Shown here: in pieces, positions 28,358 to 36,704 of the stretch
Numbering within the stretch: position 1 is the first letter of the stretch
How the letters are laid out: every line of letters begins with the position of its first letter
Source of the DNA: Mycobacterium szulgai
GTDB lineage: Bacteria > Actinomycetota > Actinomycetes > Mycobacteriales > Mycobacteriaceae
Direction: 5' to 3'
Assembly: GCF_002116635.1 (NCBI RefSeq)
Contig: NZ_LQPW01000167.1
Coordinates: 1-64,000, forward strand
DNA length: 64,000 nt
Notes under the pieces: model-generated
What the model saw: only the letters and a program-made list of their open reading frames with translations
Told to the model about the DNA's origin: nothing
Database searches by the model: none
Position numbers and translations under genes: made by a program

Positions 28358-29660
28358 CCGCACGCCGGTGCACCACGATTCGCCCACCGTCTTTCGGAAC
28401 GATCCCGAGGCCGCCGGCCCGTACTTTTTCCGGCGGCGCTGAGGTGGTCTCAATCGTCAAGTGGCGCAAGATCGTTCGCAGCACCACGTTCATCTCCATC
28501 TTGGCGAAGGCCGCCCCCGCGCAACGCCGCGTTCCGCCGCCGAATGGAATCCACGCAAATGGCGACGGCCTACCTTCGAGGTAACGCCGGGGATCGAAGC
28601 GATCGGGCGCGGGAAACGCGTCCGGGCTGGCGTGGCACCGCGAAATGCTCACGACGATGGAGTAACCCGCGGGAATGACGTATTCGCCGAGCTGGAATAT
28701 CGGTGCCCGCACCCGCCGGCCGGAGAAGTCGATCACCGACCTGGTGCGCTGCACCTCGTAGATTGCCGCGTGCCGCAGTTGGTTATCGTCGGTGCCTGCC
28801 TCCTCGACGAGCGCCGAGAGCACGTCGGGCCGGCGACTCAGCCGTTCGAACACCCACGCCAAAGTGGTTGCGGTGGTTTCGTGCCCGGCAACGAGCAGGG
28901 TGAGCAGGTCGTCCCGGATGTCGGATCGCGACATTGCCGAGCCGTCGGCGTAGGCGCTGCGCAGCAGCAACGAAAGGATGTCGGTACGGCCCTCTGGATG
29001 CGGGTCCGTCTGAGCTTTGTCGATCACTCTATCGATAAGGGTGTCGTACTTGCGCCGCCATTCGGCCAGCCGGGCCCACGGCAGGTAGCGACCGTAAGTT
29101 CGCTTCGGCATCGGCAGCATCGACAGTCGTGAACCCAGTTTGGCCCATGGCACGATAACTTCACGCAACCGGTCGATGTCCTCACCTTCGGCCCCGAAGA
29201 CGGCGCGCAAGATGACGTTGAGGGTGATTCGTTTCATCGGGGCCAGGGTGGCGAATGCCTCTCCCTCGGGCCAGCTTTCGATTTCCCGAAGCGTTTCCTG
29301 TTCGACGATCCGTTCGTAATTCTTCATGTTTGCGGCGTGGAACGGCTGTGCCAGCAGCTTGCGCCGGCTGCGGTGATCGGCACCGTCGAGCCCGAACACC
29401 GAGCCCGAGCCCAGCAGCCGGCTCAGGTTAGGCTGAATGGCTCCCAGATCCTCTGTGCCGCTGGTGAACACCTGCTTCGCCAACGCGGGGTCAGTGACGA
29501 TCACCAGCCGGCCGAACACCGGGACGTCAAGCCGGAAAGCACCGCCGTATCGGCGCGCAAGTTGCTCGGTGGCCCACCGACGCGCCGTGAAGAAGGCTAT
29601 GCCCTGCAGCGCTCTGGGCATCATCCGCGGCGGCGCCGGCGGCAAGTGCAACTCACCCAT
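28341..29660 (-). CDS. Cytochrome P450 (CYP138/CYP135-like)
   Basis: 439 residues. The I-helix oxygen-binding motif is AGHETTATTLAW, the K-helix is ExxR in YEVQRTRSV with Gln in place of a usual residue near it, and the heme Cys is in FGGGTRRCAG near residue 380. A Pro-rich start (LPPAPPRMMP) and length match mycobacterial CYP138-type enzymes, as I remember Rv0136. Substrate unknown. It is last in the leftward arm of the lipopeptide island, 66 bp after the acyltransferase, so it may oxidise the island's product or its acyl chain. It may also be an older neighbour, since it overlaps the mannosyltransferase gene tail to tail. Confidence 0.85.
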   Translation of the reverse strand: MGELHLPPAPPRMMPRALQGIAFFTARRWATEQLARRYGGAFRLDVPVFGRLVIVTDPALAKQVFTSGTEDLGAIQPNLSRLLGSGSVFGLDGADHRSRRKLLAQPFHAANMKNYERIVEQETLREIESWPEGEAFATLAPMKRITLNVILRAVFGAEGEDIDRLREVIVPWAKLGSRLSMLPMPKRTYGRYLPWARLAEWRRKYDTLIDRVIDKAQTDPHPEGRTDILSLLLRSAYADGSAMSRSDIRDDLLTLLVAGHETTATTLAWVFERLSRRPDVLSALVEEAGTDDNQLRHAAIYEVQRTRSVIDFSGRRVRAPIFQLGEYVIPAGYSIVVSISRCHASPDAFPAPDRFDPRRYLEGRPSPFAWIPFGGGTRRCAGAAFAKMEMNVVLRTILRHLTIETTSAPPEKVRAGGLGIVPKDGGRIVVHRRAAIALT

Positions 29661-29726
29661 GCCCCAGGACTACCCAACACAACACCTGCAAAACAGTTAA
29701 CAAAATGTAGAGGTTTGTGATGCCGC

Positions 29727-31148
29727 TTACTCAATCACCGCGGTGAGGTCGAACTCGGCCAGCGTCTGTGCTGCCAGCTGGCGCAGTTCCGGCTTGGAGT
29801 TGCTTGCGCCCGGTTGGTAGGCCCCGACGGTGATGCACATCTTGCCGCCAATTCGCAAGAACCACAACGAAAGTTCGCCCTGTGCCTGCTCGAGCTGCTG
29901 ACGCATAACGCGTTGGATCACCCCGCGCCCAAACGCATACTCGGCCTCGGTGCCGTCAGGACACCCAGCCATGGCGGTCAGGTCGCCCAGACTTGAGCAG
30001 GCCACCGGTAGATCGGAGTAGGCGAATGCCGCCTCGGTGACCCGTTTCAGCACCCGCTTGGGGGTGAACGGCACCAGTGGGGTAAGGGGAAGGGTGGGCG
30101 ACACCTCTTCTGGGGCTGCTCGCAAGGTCTCGAACGTCCGCTTGATGGCCGCGCGGGCATCGGTCAGATCGGTGGTCACCCCGGTCGGGTCGATGTCGAT
30201 GCTGACAAACGACAGCGTGTTGGCGCGAGTGTCGTCTTCGGTGCGATCGCTGAGCGGCAGCTGCAAGGTGATCGGGCCGTCATCGGCACGTCGGCGCCCC
30301 ATGCGCTCGCCGAGTTTGGCGGCCAGTCCTGCGGCTAGATGGTGACTGGTGCCACCCAGCTCCCGCGCGCGTTCGTCCCAAACCGCCTCGTCGATGTGGA
30401 TTGCGATGGCCGGAACCGCAACGCGTTCATCGCCGTCGGTGCAGGGACGGGCGACCGTCGGCGAAGGTTCAGAAGGTACTGCCTCATGCGGATGACGGCG
30501 CGCCATCTTCACCGCCGCGACAACTGCCCGGGCCACTTCGGGTACTTCCTGCACAGTTTGGCGGGCGTCCTGAGCAAGTCCCCGCAGCCGGGTTCGCGAG
30601 CACGGCGGCGGATAGCCCACATCACGTGTTTTGCCGCTCGCCGCATCGGCCACCGCGCCGACAACCCCGAGGCCGTCGATCAGGCAATGCGAGGCCACCA
30701 AACTCACCGCCGTCGCACCGCCCGTCAGCGGCAAGGCTCCGAGACGCCAACCGGGTCCGCGCTCGGGATCGATCGGCCGTTGCGCGTGTTCGTCGATCCA
30801 GTCGCCGAGTTCGGCTCGGGGGCGGGCGGATTCGGCGACGTCGATATCGGCCGGTCCCCGATCTCGCACCCACCGGTGACGGGCGAACGGCAGCGGGGAA
30901 CGCTCGATGCGCCGCCCCAACAAGCCGTCCGCGAGATTGCGGTGAAAGCGCCTCAGCCCGTCGAAGTTAATGGGGTGCTCGTAAAGCCACACGCATTGCA
31001 CGATGGCGTCGCGGTCGATGGCGCGCAATGACAGAAACATGGCTTGATCCATAGGCGTGAGCCGATTGTCCTGCCGCACTTGGCCATTGCTGTTCCGCAG
31101 TGGGCGCGCCGCACGTAGTTTGACTGACACTGGTCGGTCTGCCTCCAA
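29727..31148 (-). CDS. Condensation-domain-like acyltransferase (WS/DGAT or Pap-type fold)
   Basis: 473 residues. The fold markers are RLTPMDQAMFLSLRAIDRDA at the N-terminus, a catalytic-type motif SHCLIDG (HxxxDG with Ser at the first His position) near residue 155, and a second half with SPTLPLTPLVPFTPKRVLKR and a C-terminal FLRIGGKMCITVGAY. This is the CoA-dependent acyltransferase superfamily, close to wax ester synthase / DGAT proteins. It could transfer an acyl group onto the peptide or a lipid. Starts 8 bp after the thioesterase stop with a TTG; a shorter start at the internal ATG of TPMDQ is possible. Part of the mmpL-thioesterase transcript. Confidence 0.7.
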   Translation of the reverse strand: MEADRPVSVKLRAARPLRNSNGQVRQDNRLTPMDQAMFLSLRAIDRDAIVQCVWLYEHPINFDGLRRFHRNLADGLLGRRIERSPLPFARHRWVRDRGPADIDVAESARPRAELGDWIDEHAQRPIDPERGPGWRLGALPLTGGATAVSLVASHCLIDGLGVVGAVADAASGKTRDVGYPPPCSRTRLRGLAQDARQTVQEVPEVARAVVAAVKMARRHPHEAVPSEPSPTVARPCTDGDERVAVPAIAIHIDEAVWDERARELGGTSHHLAAGLAAKLGERMGRRRADDGPITLQLPLSDRTEDDTRANTLSFVSIDIDPTGVTTDLTDARAAIKRTFETLRAAPEEVSPTLPLTPLVPFTPKRVLKRVTEAAFAYSDLPVACSSLGDLTAMAGCPDGTEAEYAFGRGVIQRVMRQQLEQAQGELSLWFLRIGGKMCITVGAYQPGASNSKPELRQLAAQTLAEFDLTAVIE

Positions 31149-31156
31149 ACCCGGGA

Positions 31157-31906
31157 TCAGATCTCGGTAATGACGCGATTAGCGACGGTGTTGATGTGTT
31201 CGTTGATGTAGAAATGCCCGCCGTCGAAAAACGACGAGGTGAAGCAACCGTCGGTGTGACGGGCCCAGCGGTGCAGTGATCCGGCGTCGACGCGGCGATC
31301 CTGCCGGCCGCCGACGGCGTGGATGTCGGCGCGGATGCGCACCCCGTCGCTGCAGTCATAGCGGTTGAGCGCTTCATAGTCGCAACGCGCCGCATTGGTC
31401 AGCAGCTCGGCGAATTCCTCGTCGGCCAGCAGCCGCGGGTCGGTTGCGCCCAGATCAGCGAGGTCAGCGAGCAATTGCGCATCGCTGGTCGGCAGCTCCG
31501 GTAACTCGGCGACCGTCGATGGGACCGGGCCGGCCGACACCCACAGCTTTTGCACTGCCGTGCCGCGCTGTTCGGCGATCCGGGCGAACTCGAACGCGAC
31601 CAGCGCGCCCATGCTGTGCCCGAACAGCCGCAGCGGCGCGGCCCGGCGCCAGGGGCCCGACTCGAACAAACCGCGGGCCAGGCTGTGGATGGTTTCCGGC
31701 GCCGGGTCATCGAGCCGCTCAGCCCGCTGCGGGTACTGCACCACGAACGTGTCGCTGCCGGCGGCCAGGGCCTTGGCCAACTTCAGGTAGCTGGCCGCGG
31801 CCGCTCCCGCGTGCGGGAATACCACGATGGCGCCGCGATACGGCTGTTGGCCCGGCCCCGGCACATGTTTGATCCAGGGCGCGAATGTTGTTCTGTCCGT
31901 TGTCAT
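31157..31906 (-). CDS. Type II thioesterase (MbtT/TesA-like)
   Basis: 249 residues from ATG 31906 with a GAGAGGG just upstream. An alpha/beta hydrolase of the class that removes misloaded groups from NRPS/PKS carrier domains. Visible are FPHAGAAAASY at residue about 30, the nucleophile elbow GHSMGALVAFEF near 95, the Asp region (ADIHAVGGRQDRRV) and the terminal His in DGGHFYINEH. It starts 38 bp after the mmpL stop. Mycobactin clusters of several mycobacteria include a comparable thioesterase, so its presence supports an NRPS function for the island. Confidence 0.9.
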   Translation of the reverse strand: MTTDRTTFAPWIKHVPGPGQQPYRGAIVVFPHAGAAAASYLKLAKALAAGSDTFVVQYPQRAERLDDPAPETIHSLARGLFESGPWRRAAPLRLFGHSMGALVAFEFARIAEQRGTAVQKLWVSAGPVPSTVAELPELPTSDAQLLADLADLGATDPRLLADEEFAELLTNAARCDYEALNRYDCSDGVRIRADIHAVGGRQDRRVDAGSLHRWARHTDGCFTSSFFDGGHFYINEHINTVANRVITEI

Positions 31907-31944
31907 GTCCCTCTCAATTCTGTTTCGATCTGATCGTGGCTTGT

Positions 31945-34848
31945 TCAGGCCGGCTCGGGATCCGGCTCGGGAGCGGCTTTCGCGGCGGGCCGTTTTGACG
32001 GCCACCAGTTGCCCTTGCCGGCCAGCACCGCCAGCGCCGGCACGGTGACGGTGCGCACCAAGAAGGTGTCGAGCAGCAACCCGGCGCCGATGACGAAGCC
32101 GGCCTGGACCATGGTGCTGATGCTGCCGAACAGCATGCCGAACATCGATGCGGCGAAGATGAGACCGGCAGAGGTGATCACGCCCCCCGTCGTACCCACC
32201 GTGCGCACGACGCCGGCCCGAATGCCGTGCGGCGATTCGGCGCGAATCCGAGAGATCAGCAGCATGTTGTAGTCCGCTCCGACGGCGACCAGCACGATGA
32301 ACGCCATTCCGGGCACACTCCACGCCAGCGGCTGGCCACCGATGAGCTGGAACACGATGACTCCGATGCCCAGTGCGGACAGATACGAAACTATGACGGT
32401 GGCAACGAGATACAGCGGCGCCACGATCGCCCGCAGCAGTACCGCCAGAATGAGGAACACAACGGCGATGGTCATGATCACGATGAACCGCAGGTCGTGG
32501 TTGTAGTAGTCGCGCATTTGGCTGTACATCGGCGTCATGCCCGTCATCTCGATCGATGCGTCAGCCAGCGACGTGTTCGGCTGCGCGCCGCGCGCGGCAC
32601 CGACGATCGCCTTGGTCTGATCCATGGCCTTGCTGTCGAACGGTTTGAATTTCGATTGCACCAAGTAGCGCGCCGCGTGCCCGTCGGGAGACACGAACAC
32701 CGCAGCCATTTCCTGGAACTGGGCGCTATTCATCGCCTGGGGCGGAATGTAGAAACCGGACATGCTCGGTTGCGACGCGTTGTTCTTCATCGACAACAGG
32801 AGTTCGGACGCATCGGCCAGGCCGCCGCCGAGTTGTTTGGTTTGATCCACCAGCTCGCGCACCCCGGCGGCCACCTGCTCGCTGCCATTGGCCAGCGCGT
32901 TGGCCCCCTCCTCCAGACTTGCCAGCTGCTGCTGCAGCCGGCTCGGGTCGAGGGCGCGGATGGCCTGGACCGCCCGCCCCAGCAATCCCCGCAATTCCTG
33001 ATTGGAGGCACTCGGGCCCGTGGTGGGCCGGCCGGTGTCGACGAGCCGCTGCAGTTCGCCCAGGGCCTCGTTGCAGCGCTGGTCCATGGTGCAGGCAGGA
33101 CTTGCCTTCAGACCGGCTAGCACCGAACCGGCCCGGGTCAGTACCTCGTTGCTGTTGGTGGCACTGACCGTCTGGGCCGCCGCGAGCTGGTTCTGCATCC
33201 GGGTGAGTTCCGAGAGCAGACCGCTCAAGCCCCCGATCGCCTGACTCACCCGGTTGTGCACGGCCGCCAGACTGTCGGCGAGTTTGCGCGCGCCGTTGGT
33301 CAGCGCGTCAAGGTCGCCGTTCGCGCCGGCGATGCGGGAGGACGCGTCGGAAAGCCGCTGTCCGATTTCGCCGGCCTGCCAACTGAGCTTGGCCTGCTCG
33401 AGCGGTTCACCCGTCGGCCGGGTAACGCCGCGGACCATCTCGACGTCGGGCAGCTGACTGACCCGCTGCGCCATCTGCTCGAGGTCAGCTAATGCCTTGG
33501 GGTTGCGCAGGTCGTGCGGGGATTGCACGAAGAGGTACTGCGGATTGATCGAACTCGCCGGAAAATGGCGGTCCATCGCGGCATAGCCGATATTGCTTTT
33601 CGCCGACGGCGGCAGCGTCGTGCGCGCGTCGTAATTCGAGTGCAGCAACGGAACACAACAGGCCAAGGCGGCCAGAATGACCAGGCTACCGACCAGATGC
33701 GCGACCGGACGGCGCACGATGTGAGCTCCCGAACGCCGCCACAGGCGGCCGGTCAGATCGCTTTTGGGTCCGGCCCAGCCGCGCCGCCCGGCCAGCGCGA
33801 GAATCGCCGGCAGCAACGTGATCGCGGCCAGAAACGCGATGGAGATCGAGATGGCCAACGCCGGCCCCACGGTGGAAAACACCTCCAGTCGAGTGAAGCT
33901 CATGCCCAGGAAGGTGATCGCGACAGTGGCAGCCGAGGCGGCGATCACCGTGCCGATGCCCGTCAGCGCGCCCACCACCGCTTCGTCGGACGTCACACCC
34001 TGCCGCAGCTTTTCGTGGTAGCGGCTAATCAGGAACACCGCATAGTCGACCCCGGCACCGATCATCATCGCGGTCATGAACACGACCGTCTGCTCTGAGA
34101 TACCCAGCCCCACGCCGGCCAGGCCGGCAACCAGTTGCTGAGCGGTCACCAGCGATACCCCGATGGTGAGCAACGGCAACAACATGGTGAGCGGATTGCG
34201 ATACACCACCAGCAGGATCAACAGCACCATGGCGATGGTGGCCAGTTCGATGACGCGCATGTCGCGTTGGCCGATATCGGCCAGTTCGGCGACAGTGGCG
34301 GCAATGCCCGTCGTGTTCGCGGTCAACGTCGATCCGGCGACCGTCTGCTGGACAAGGCCGGAAATTTGGGAGTACGCCTCTTTGGACTTCGGCGAACCGA
34401 GGTCGCCGCTGACGCCGATTGGAATGAACCACGCCTCGTGGTCAGCGCTCGTCATCACGTTGCGCAGGGCCGGCGTGGTGATGAAGTCGTGGACACTCGC
34501 GACGTCGTTGGTATCGCGACGCAGCCGGTCCACCAGCGTGCGGTACACGTCTTCGTCGGCGCGGGTCAGGCCGTGTTCGTCGGTGAGCACCACCAAGGCG
34601 ACGTTTTGCGACTCCGGCTCATGAAACGCTTCCGTCATCTGCCTGGTGGCCACCATCACCGGGGCGTTACTCGGCAGGATCTCCTCGGTACGTTCGCGCA
34701 CTACCTGCGTCAGTTGCGGCAATGTAACCGACAGAGCGACGGCCAGCACCACCCAAAAGCCAATGACCAGCCATGGCCTGCGCACCACGACGCGAGCCCA
34801 GCGATAAAGGAAACCGGTGGCCTGCAACCGGCCACCAAGGCGTAACAC
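31945..34848 (-). CDS. MmpL-family RND lipid/siderophore exporter
   Basis: 967 residues from GTG 34848 (GGAGAG upstream). Twelve transmembrane helices are expected: one after the basic N-terminus (WLVIGFWVVLAVALSVTLPQ), a periplasmic domain, five helices (about 210-360) with the proton-relay region GAGVDYAVFLISRYHE, a long periplasmic domain with coiled-coil-like heptads (about 490-640), and a second helical bundle with AVGADYNMLLISRIR. This is the MmpL class that exports lipids and, for MmpL4/5, siderophores. No mmpS partner is present. It is first in the leftward arm, divergent from the NRPS/PKS operon, so it is the likely exporter of the product. Confidence 0.92.
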   Translation of the reverse strand: MLRLGGRLQATGFLYRWARVVVRRPWLVIGFWVVLAVALSVTLPQLTQVVRERTEEILPSNAPVMVATRQMTEAFHEPESQNVALVVLTDEHGLTRADEDVYRTLVDRLRRDTNDVASVHDFITTPALRNVMTSADHEAWFIPIGVSGDLGSPKSKEAYSQISGLVQQTVAGSTLTANTTGIAATVAELADIGQRDMRVIELATIAMVLLILLVVYRNPLTMLLPLLTIGVSLVTAQQLVAGLAGVGLGISEQTVVFMTAMMIGAGVDYAVFLISRYHEKLRQGVTSDEAVVGALTGIGTVIAASAATVAITFLGMSFTRLEVFSTVGPALAISISIAFLAAITLLPAILALAGRRGWAGPKSDLTGRLWRRSGAHIVRRPVAHLVGSLVILAALACCVPLLHSNYDARTTLPPSAKSNIGYAAMDRHFPASSINPQYLFVQSPHDLRNPKALADLEQMAQRVSQLPDVEMVRGVTRPTGEPLEQAKLSWQAGEIGQRLSDASSRIAGANGDLDALTNGARKLADSLAAVHNRVSQAIGGLSGLLSELTRMQNQLAAAQTVSATNSNEVLTRAGSVLAGLKASPACTMDQRCNEALGELQRLVDTGRPTTGPSASNQELRGLLGRAVQAIRALDPSRLQQQLASLEEGANALANGSEQVAAGVRELVDQTKQLGGGLADASELLLSMKNNASQPSMSGFYIPPQAMNSAQFQEMAAVFVSPDGHAARYLVQSKFKPFDSKAMDQTKAIVGAARGAQPNTSLADASIEMTGMTPMYSQMRDYYNHDLRFIVIMTIAVVFLILAVLLRAIVAPLYLVATVIVSYLSALGIGVIVFQLIGGQPLAWSVPGMAFIVLVAVGADYNMLLISRIRAESPHGIRAGVVRTVGTTGGVITSAGLIFAASMFGMLFGSISTMVQAGFVIGAGLLLDTFLVRTVTVPALAVLAGKGNWWPSKRPAAKAAPEPDPEPA

Positions 34849-35003
34849 CTCTCCAGGCTACGCTTCGGGCATAACGTGCAATGATTTTGAGCATTTGCAG
34901 TTAGTTGAATCACTGGAATGCCCCGTGCCATAACGATTTTCGATCGTCTTTTCGATCACTCCGGCCAAAGATGTTGGTGTTAACCGAATTTACGGGAGAG
35001 CAA

Positions 35004-35075
35004 ATGACTGGCGGTCGCAATAGTCCAGGAAGCGAAGCGAAACGGCGCGAATTCGCCGCTGGCCGAAGCAAGTAG
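35004..35075 (+). CDS. Possible 23-residue small ORF
   Basis: ATG 35004 is preceded by GGGAGAG at about 4 nt and the frame ends in TAG at 35073-35075. The peptide begins MTGGRNSPGSEAKRREF and is basic, without a membrane segment. It could be a leader peptide or a remnant. The stretch from 35076 to 35205 after it has no obvious ORF. Confidence 0.25.
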   Translation: MTGGRNSPGSEAKRREFAAGRSK

Positions 35076-35211
35076 ACGCATGTGCAATCCGGCCATCGCT
35101 TCGGGTCTGAAAGCCCTGAGCCCGGAGACGAAGTTCACAACGAGATAGGAGCCTTTCGAAGTTTTCCGCGTTTACCGCCGGTCGACAGGGGTATCTAACC
35201 TGCTGACCGCT

Positions 35212-35242
35212 TTACGTACGTACGCCGCTTACGTATGTACGC
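35212..35242. promoter_or_regulatory. Direct repeat TTACGTAYGTACGC, 17-bp period, upstream of the KS operon
   Basis: TTACGTACGTACGC (35212-35225) and TTACGTATGTACGC (35229-35242) are adjacent direct repeats that differ at one base and are themselves nearly palindromic. Their 17-bp spacing puts the two sites roughly one and a half helical turns apart. They lie about 95 bp before the mini-ORF start, a place suited to an operator. Confidence 0.55.
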
Positions 35243-35335
35243 ACACCGCAGCGGTTTTCGTTGCTACGGCAACACGGTCCCGCGCTGACCTGCCAAAGAT
35301 GTATATCCACAGTTGTTGAGCCGAGGGGAGGATCT

Positions 35336-35389
35336 ATGGCGGCGTTTGGTCTCATCCCGCCGACCGCGGCGGTCGTTGCCCATGTCTGA
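35336..35389 (+). CDS. 17-residue leader ORF overlapping the KS start
   Basis: ATG 35336 follows GAGGGGAGG by 4 nt and encodes MAAFGLIPPTAAVVAHV, with TGA at 35387-35389. The stop overlaps the KS start region (ATG 35382), which has no ribosome binding site of its own. The mini-ORF therefore probably delivers ribosomes to the KS gene by coupling. Whether the peptide also senses anything is unknown. Confidence 0.6.
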   Translation: MAAFGLIPPTAAVVAHV

Positions 35390-36704
35390 TCACCATCCGG
35401 ATACCGGGTTCGACCAAGACCCGGTCGCCATCGTCGGCATGGCCGTCGAAGCGCCCGGTGGTATCGATACCGCCGAGGGCTATTGGGAATTGCTGTCACA
35501 GCAACGGGAGGGACTGTCTCCGCTTCCCGATGACCGCGGGTGGCCGATTCGCGATCTGTTGACCGGGTCTTGCCGAGACGGGTTCAAGCGGATACATGAT
35601 TCCGGCGGATTTCTCACCGGCGCAACCACATTCGACCCCGCATTCTTCGGGATTTCCCGGCACGAGGCCATCGCGATGGACCCACAACAACGGGTTGCCC
35701 TGCGAGTCGCATGGCGCGCCCTGCAGAGCAGTGGAATCAATCCCGACGACTTGGCCGGGCACGACGTCGGTTGCTATGTCGGCGCCTACCTCACCGGATA
35801 CGGGCCGGAGATGGCTGAATTCTCCCGCCATAGCGGCCGGCTGATCACCGGGACAGCTTCGGGCGTGATCTCCGGCCGGATCTCCTACTTGTTAGGACTC
35901 ACCGGCCCGGCGTTGACGATCGACGCCTCGTGCTCGTCGGCGCTGGCGGCGCTGCATGTCGCCGTGCAGTCAGTACGAACCGGTGACTGCGATATGGCGC
36001 TGGCCGGCGGAGTCTGCGTGATGGGCTCTCCCGGATTCTTCGTCGAATTCTCCAAACAGCACGCGCTCTCCGATGACGGCCACTGCCGTCCCTTCAGCGC
36101 GCAGGCCAGTGGAACAGTCTGGGCCGAGGGCGCGGCGATGTTTGTGTTGCAAAGAAAGTCAGCCGCGCTGCGCGCCGGACATCGAATCGTCGCCGAAGTC
36201 CGCTCCAGCGTCCTCAACCAGGATGGCCGCAGTGCGGGGCTGGCCGCGCCGTCCGGAACGGCGCAACGCCGGCTATTGCGGCGCGCCCTGTCCCAAGCCG
36301 GCCTGTCGCCCGAACAGGTCGGAATGATCGAGGGTCACGGCACCGGCACCAAGCTCGGCGACCGCACCGAATTGCAGTCGCTGGCCGATGTCTACGGCAA
36401 CACCGCGCCCGGCCACGGCGCGATCTTGGGCTCGGTTAAGTCCAACTTCGGCCATGCGCAGGCCGCCGGGGGTGGGCTCGGGCTGGCCAAGATTCTGGTG
36501 TCTGCCGAGCACGGCGCGATTCCGGCGACCCTGCATGCCGGCGAGGCCAGCAATGAAATCGATTGGCCCCGGCAGGGGCTGCGGTTGGCGCAGGAACTCA
36601 CGCCGTGGCCCACCGTGGGCGGGCAACGTATCGCCGCTGTTTCCGCGTTCGGCATCAGTGGCACCAACGCGCATCTGATCGTCTCCATGGCGGAGGCCGC
36701 ATGA
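35382..36704 (+). CDS. Stand-alone ketosynthase (MbtC-like)
   Basis: 440 residues, close to MbtC (444 as I remember). A single beta-ketoacyl synthase domain that would condense a malonyl unit with a peptidyl thioester. The catalytic Cys is in TIDASCSSALAALH (residue 184), and the two His are in EGHGTGTKLGD (about 318) and SNFGHAQAAGG (about 357), so all three are intact. No AT, KR or carrier domain is included; these are supplied by the next gene(s). ATG 35382 is preferred because the conserved start DPVAIVGMAVEAPGG follows. An upstream TTG at 35313 would add 23 poorly conserved residues. The stop (TGA at 36702) overlaps the next ATG (36701). Confidence 0.9.
   Translation: MSDHHPDTGFDQDPVAIVGMAVEAPGGIDTAEGYWELLSQQREGLSPLPDDRGWPIRDLLTGSCRDGFKRIHDSGGFLTGATTFDPAFFGISRHEAIAMDPQQRVALRVAWRALQSSGINPDDLAGHDVGCYVGAYLTGYGPEMAEFSRHSGRLITGTASGVISGRISYLLGLTGPALTIDASCSSALAALHVAVQSVRTGDCDMALAGGVCVMGSPGFFVEFSKQHALSDDGHCRPFSAQASGTVWAEGAAMFVLQRKSAALRAGHRIVAEVRSSVLNQDGRSAGLAAPSGTAQRRLLRRALSQAGLSPEQVGMIEGHGTGTKLGDRTELQSLADVYGNTAPGHGAILGSVKSNFGHAQAAGGGLGLAKILVSAEHGAIPATLHAGEASNEIDWPRQGLRLAQELTPWPTVGGQRIAAVSAFGISGTNAHLIVSMAEAA

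Larger units (their letters stand above)
34849..35335. promoter_or_regulatory. Divergent control region of the NRPS/PKS island
   Basis: About 490 bp between the mmpL arm and the KS operon. It holds direct repeats TTTTCGATC at 34937 and 34949 (12-bp period), a possible 23-residue ORF at 35004-35075, the TTACGTAYGTACGC pair at 35212-35242 and a GAGGGGAGG ribosome binding site at 35322-35331 for a mini-ORF. I found no recognisable IdeR iron box. Promoter positions are not resolved. Confidence 0.5.

Noticed and set aside
34849..35335. Search for an IdeR iron box (TTAGGTTAGGCTAACCTAA-like) in the island control region
   Set aside because: Only weak half-sites such as CTAACC near 35195 were seen, not a palindrome worth calling.
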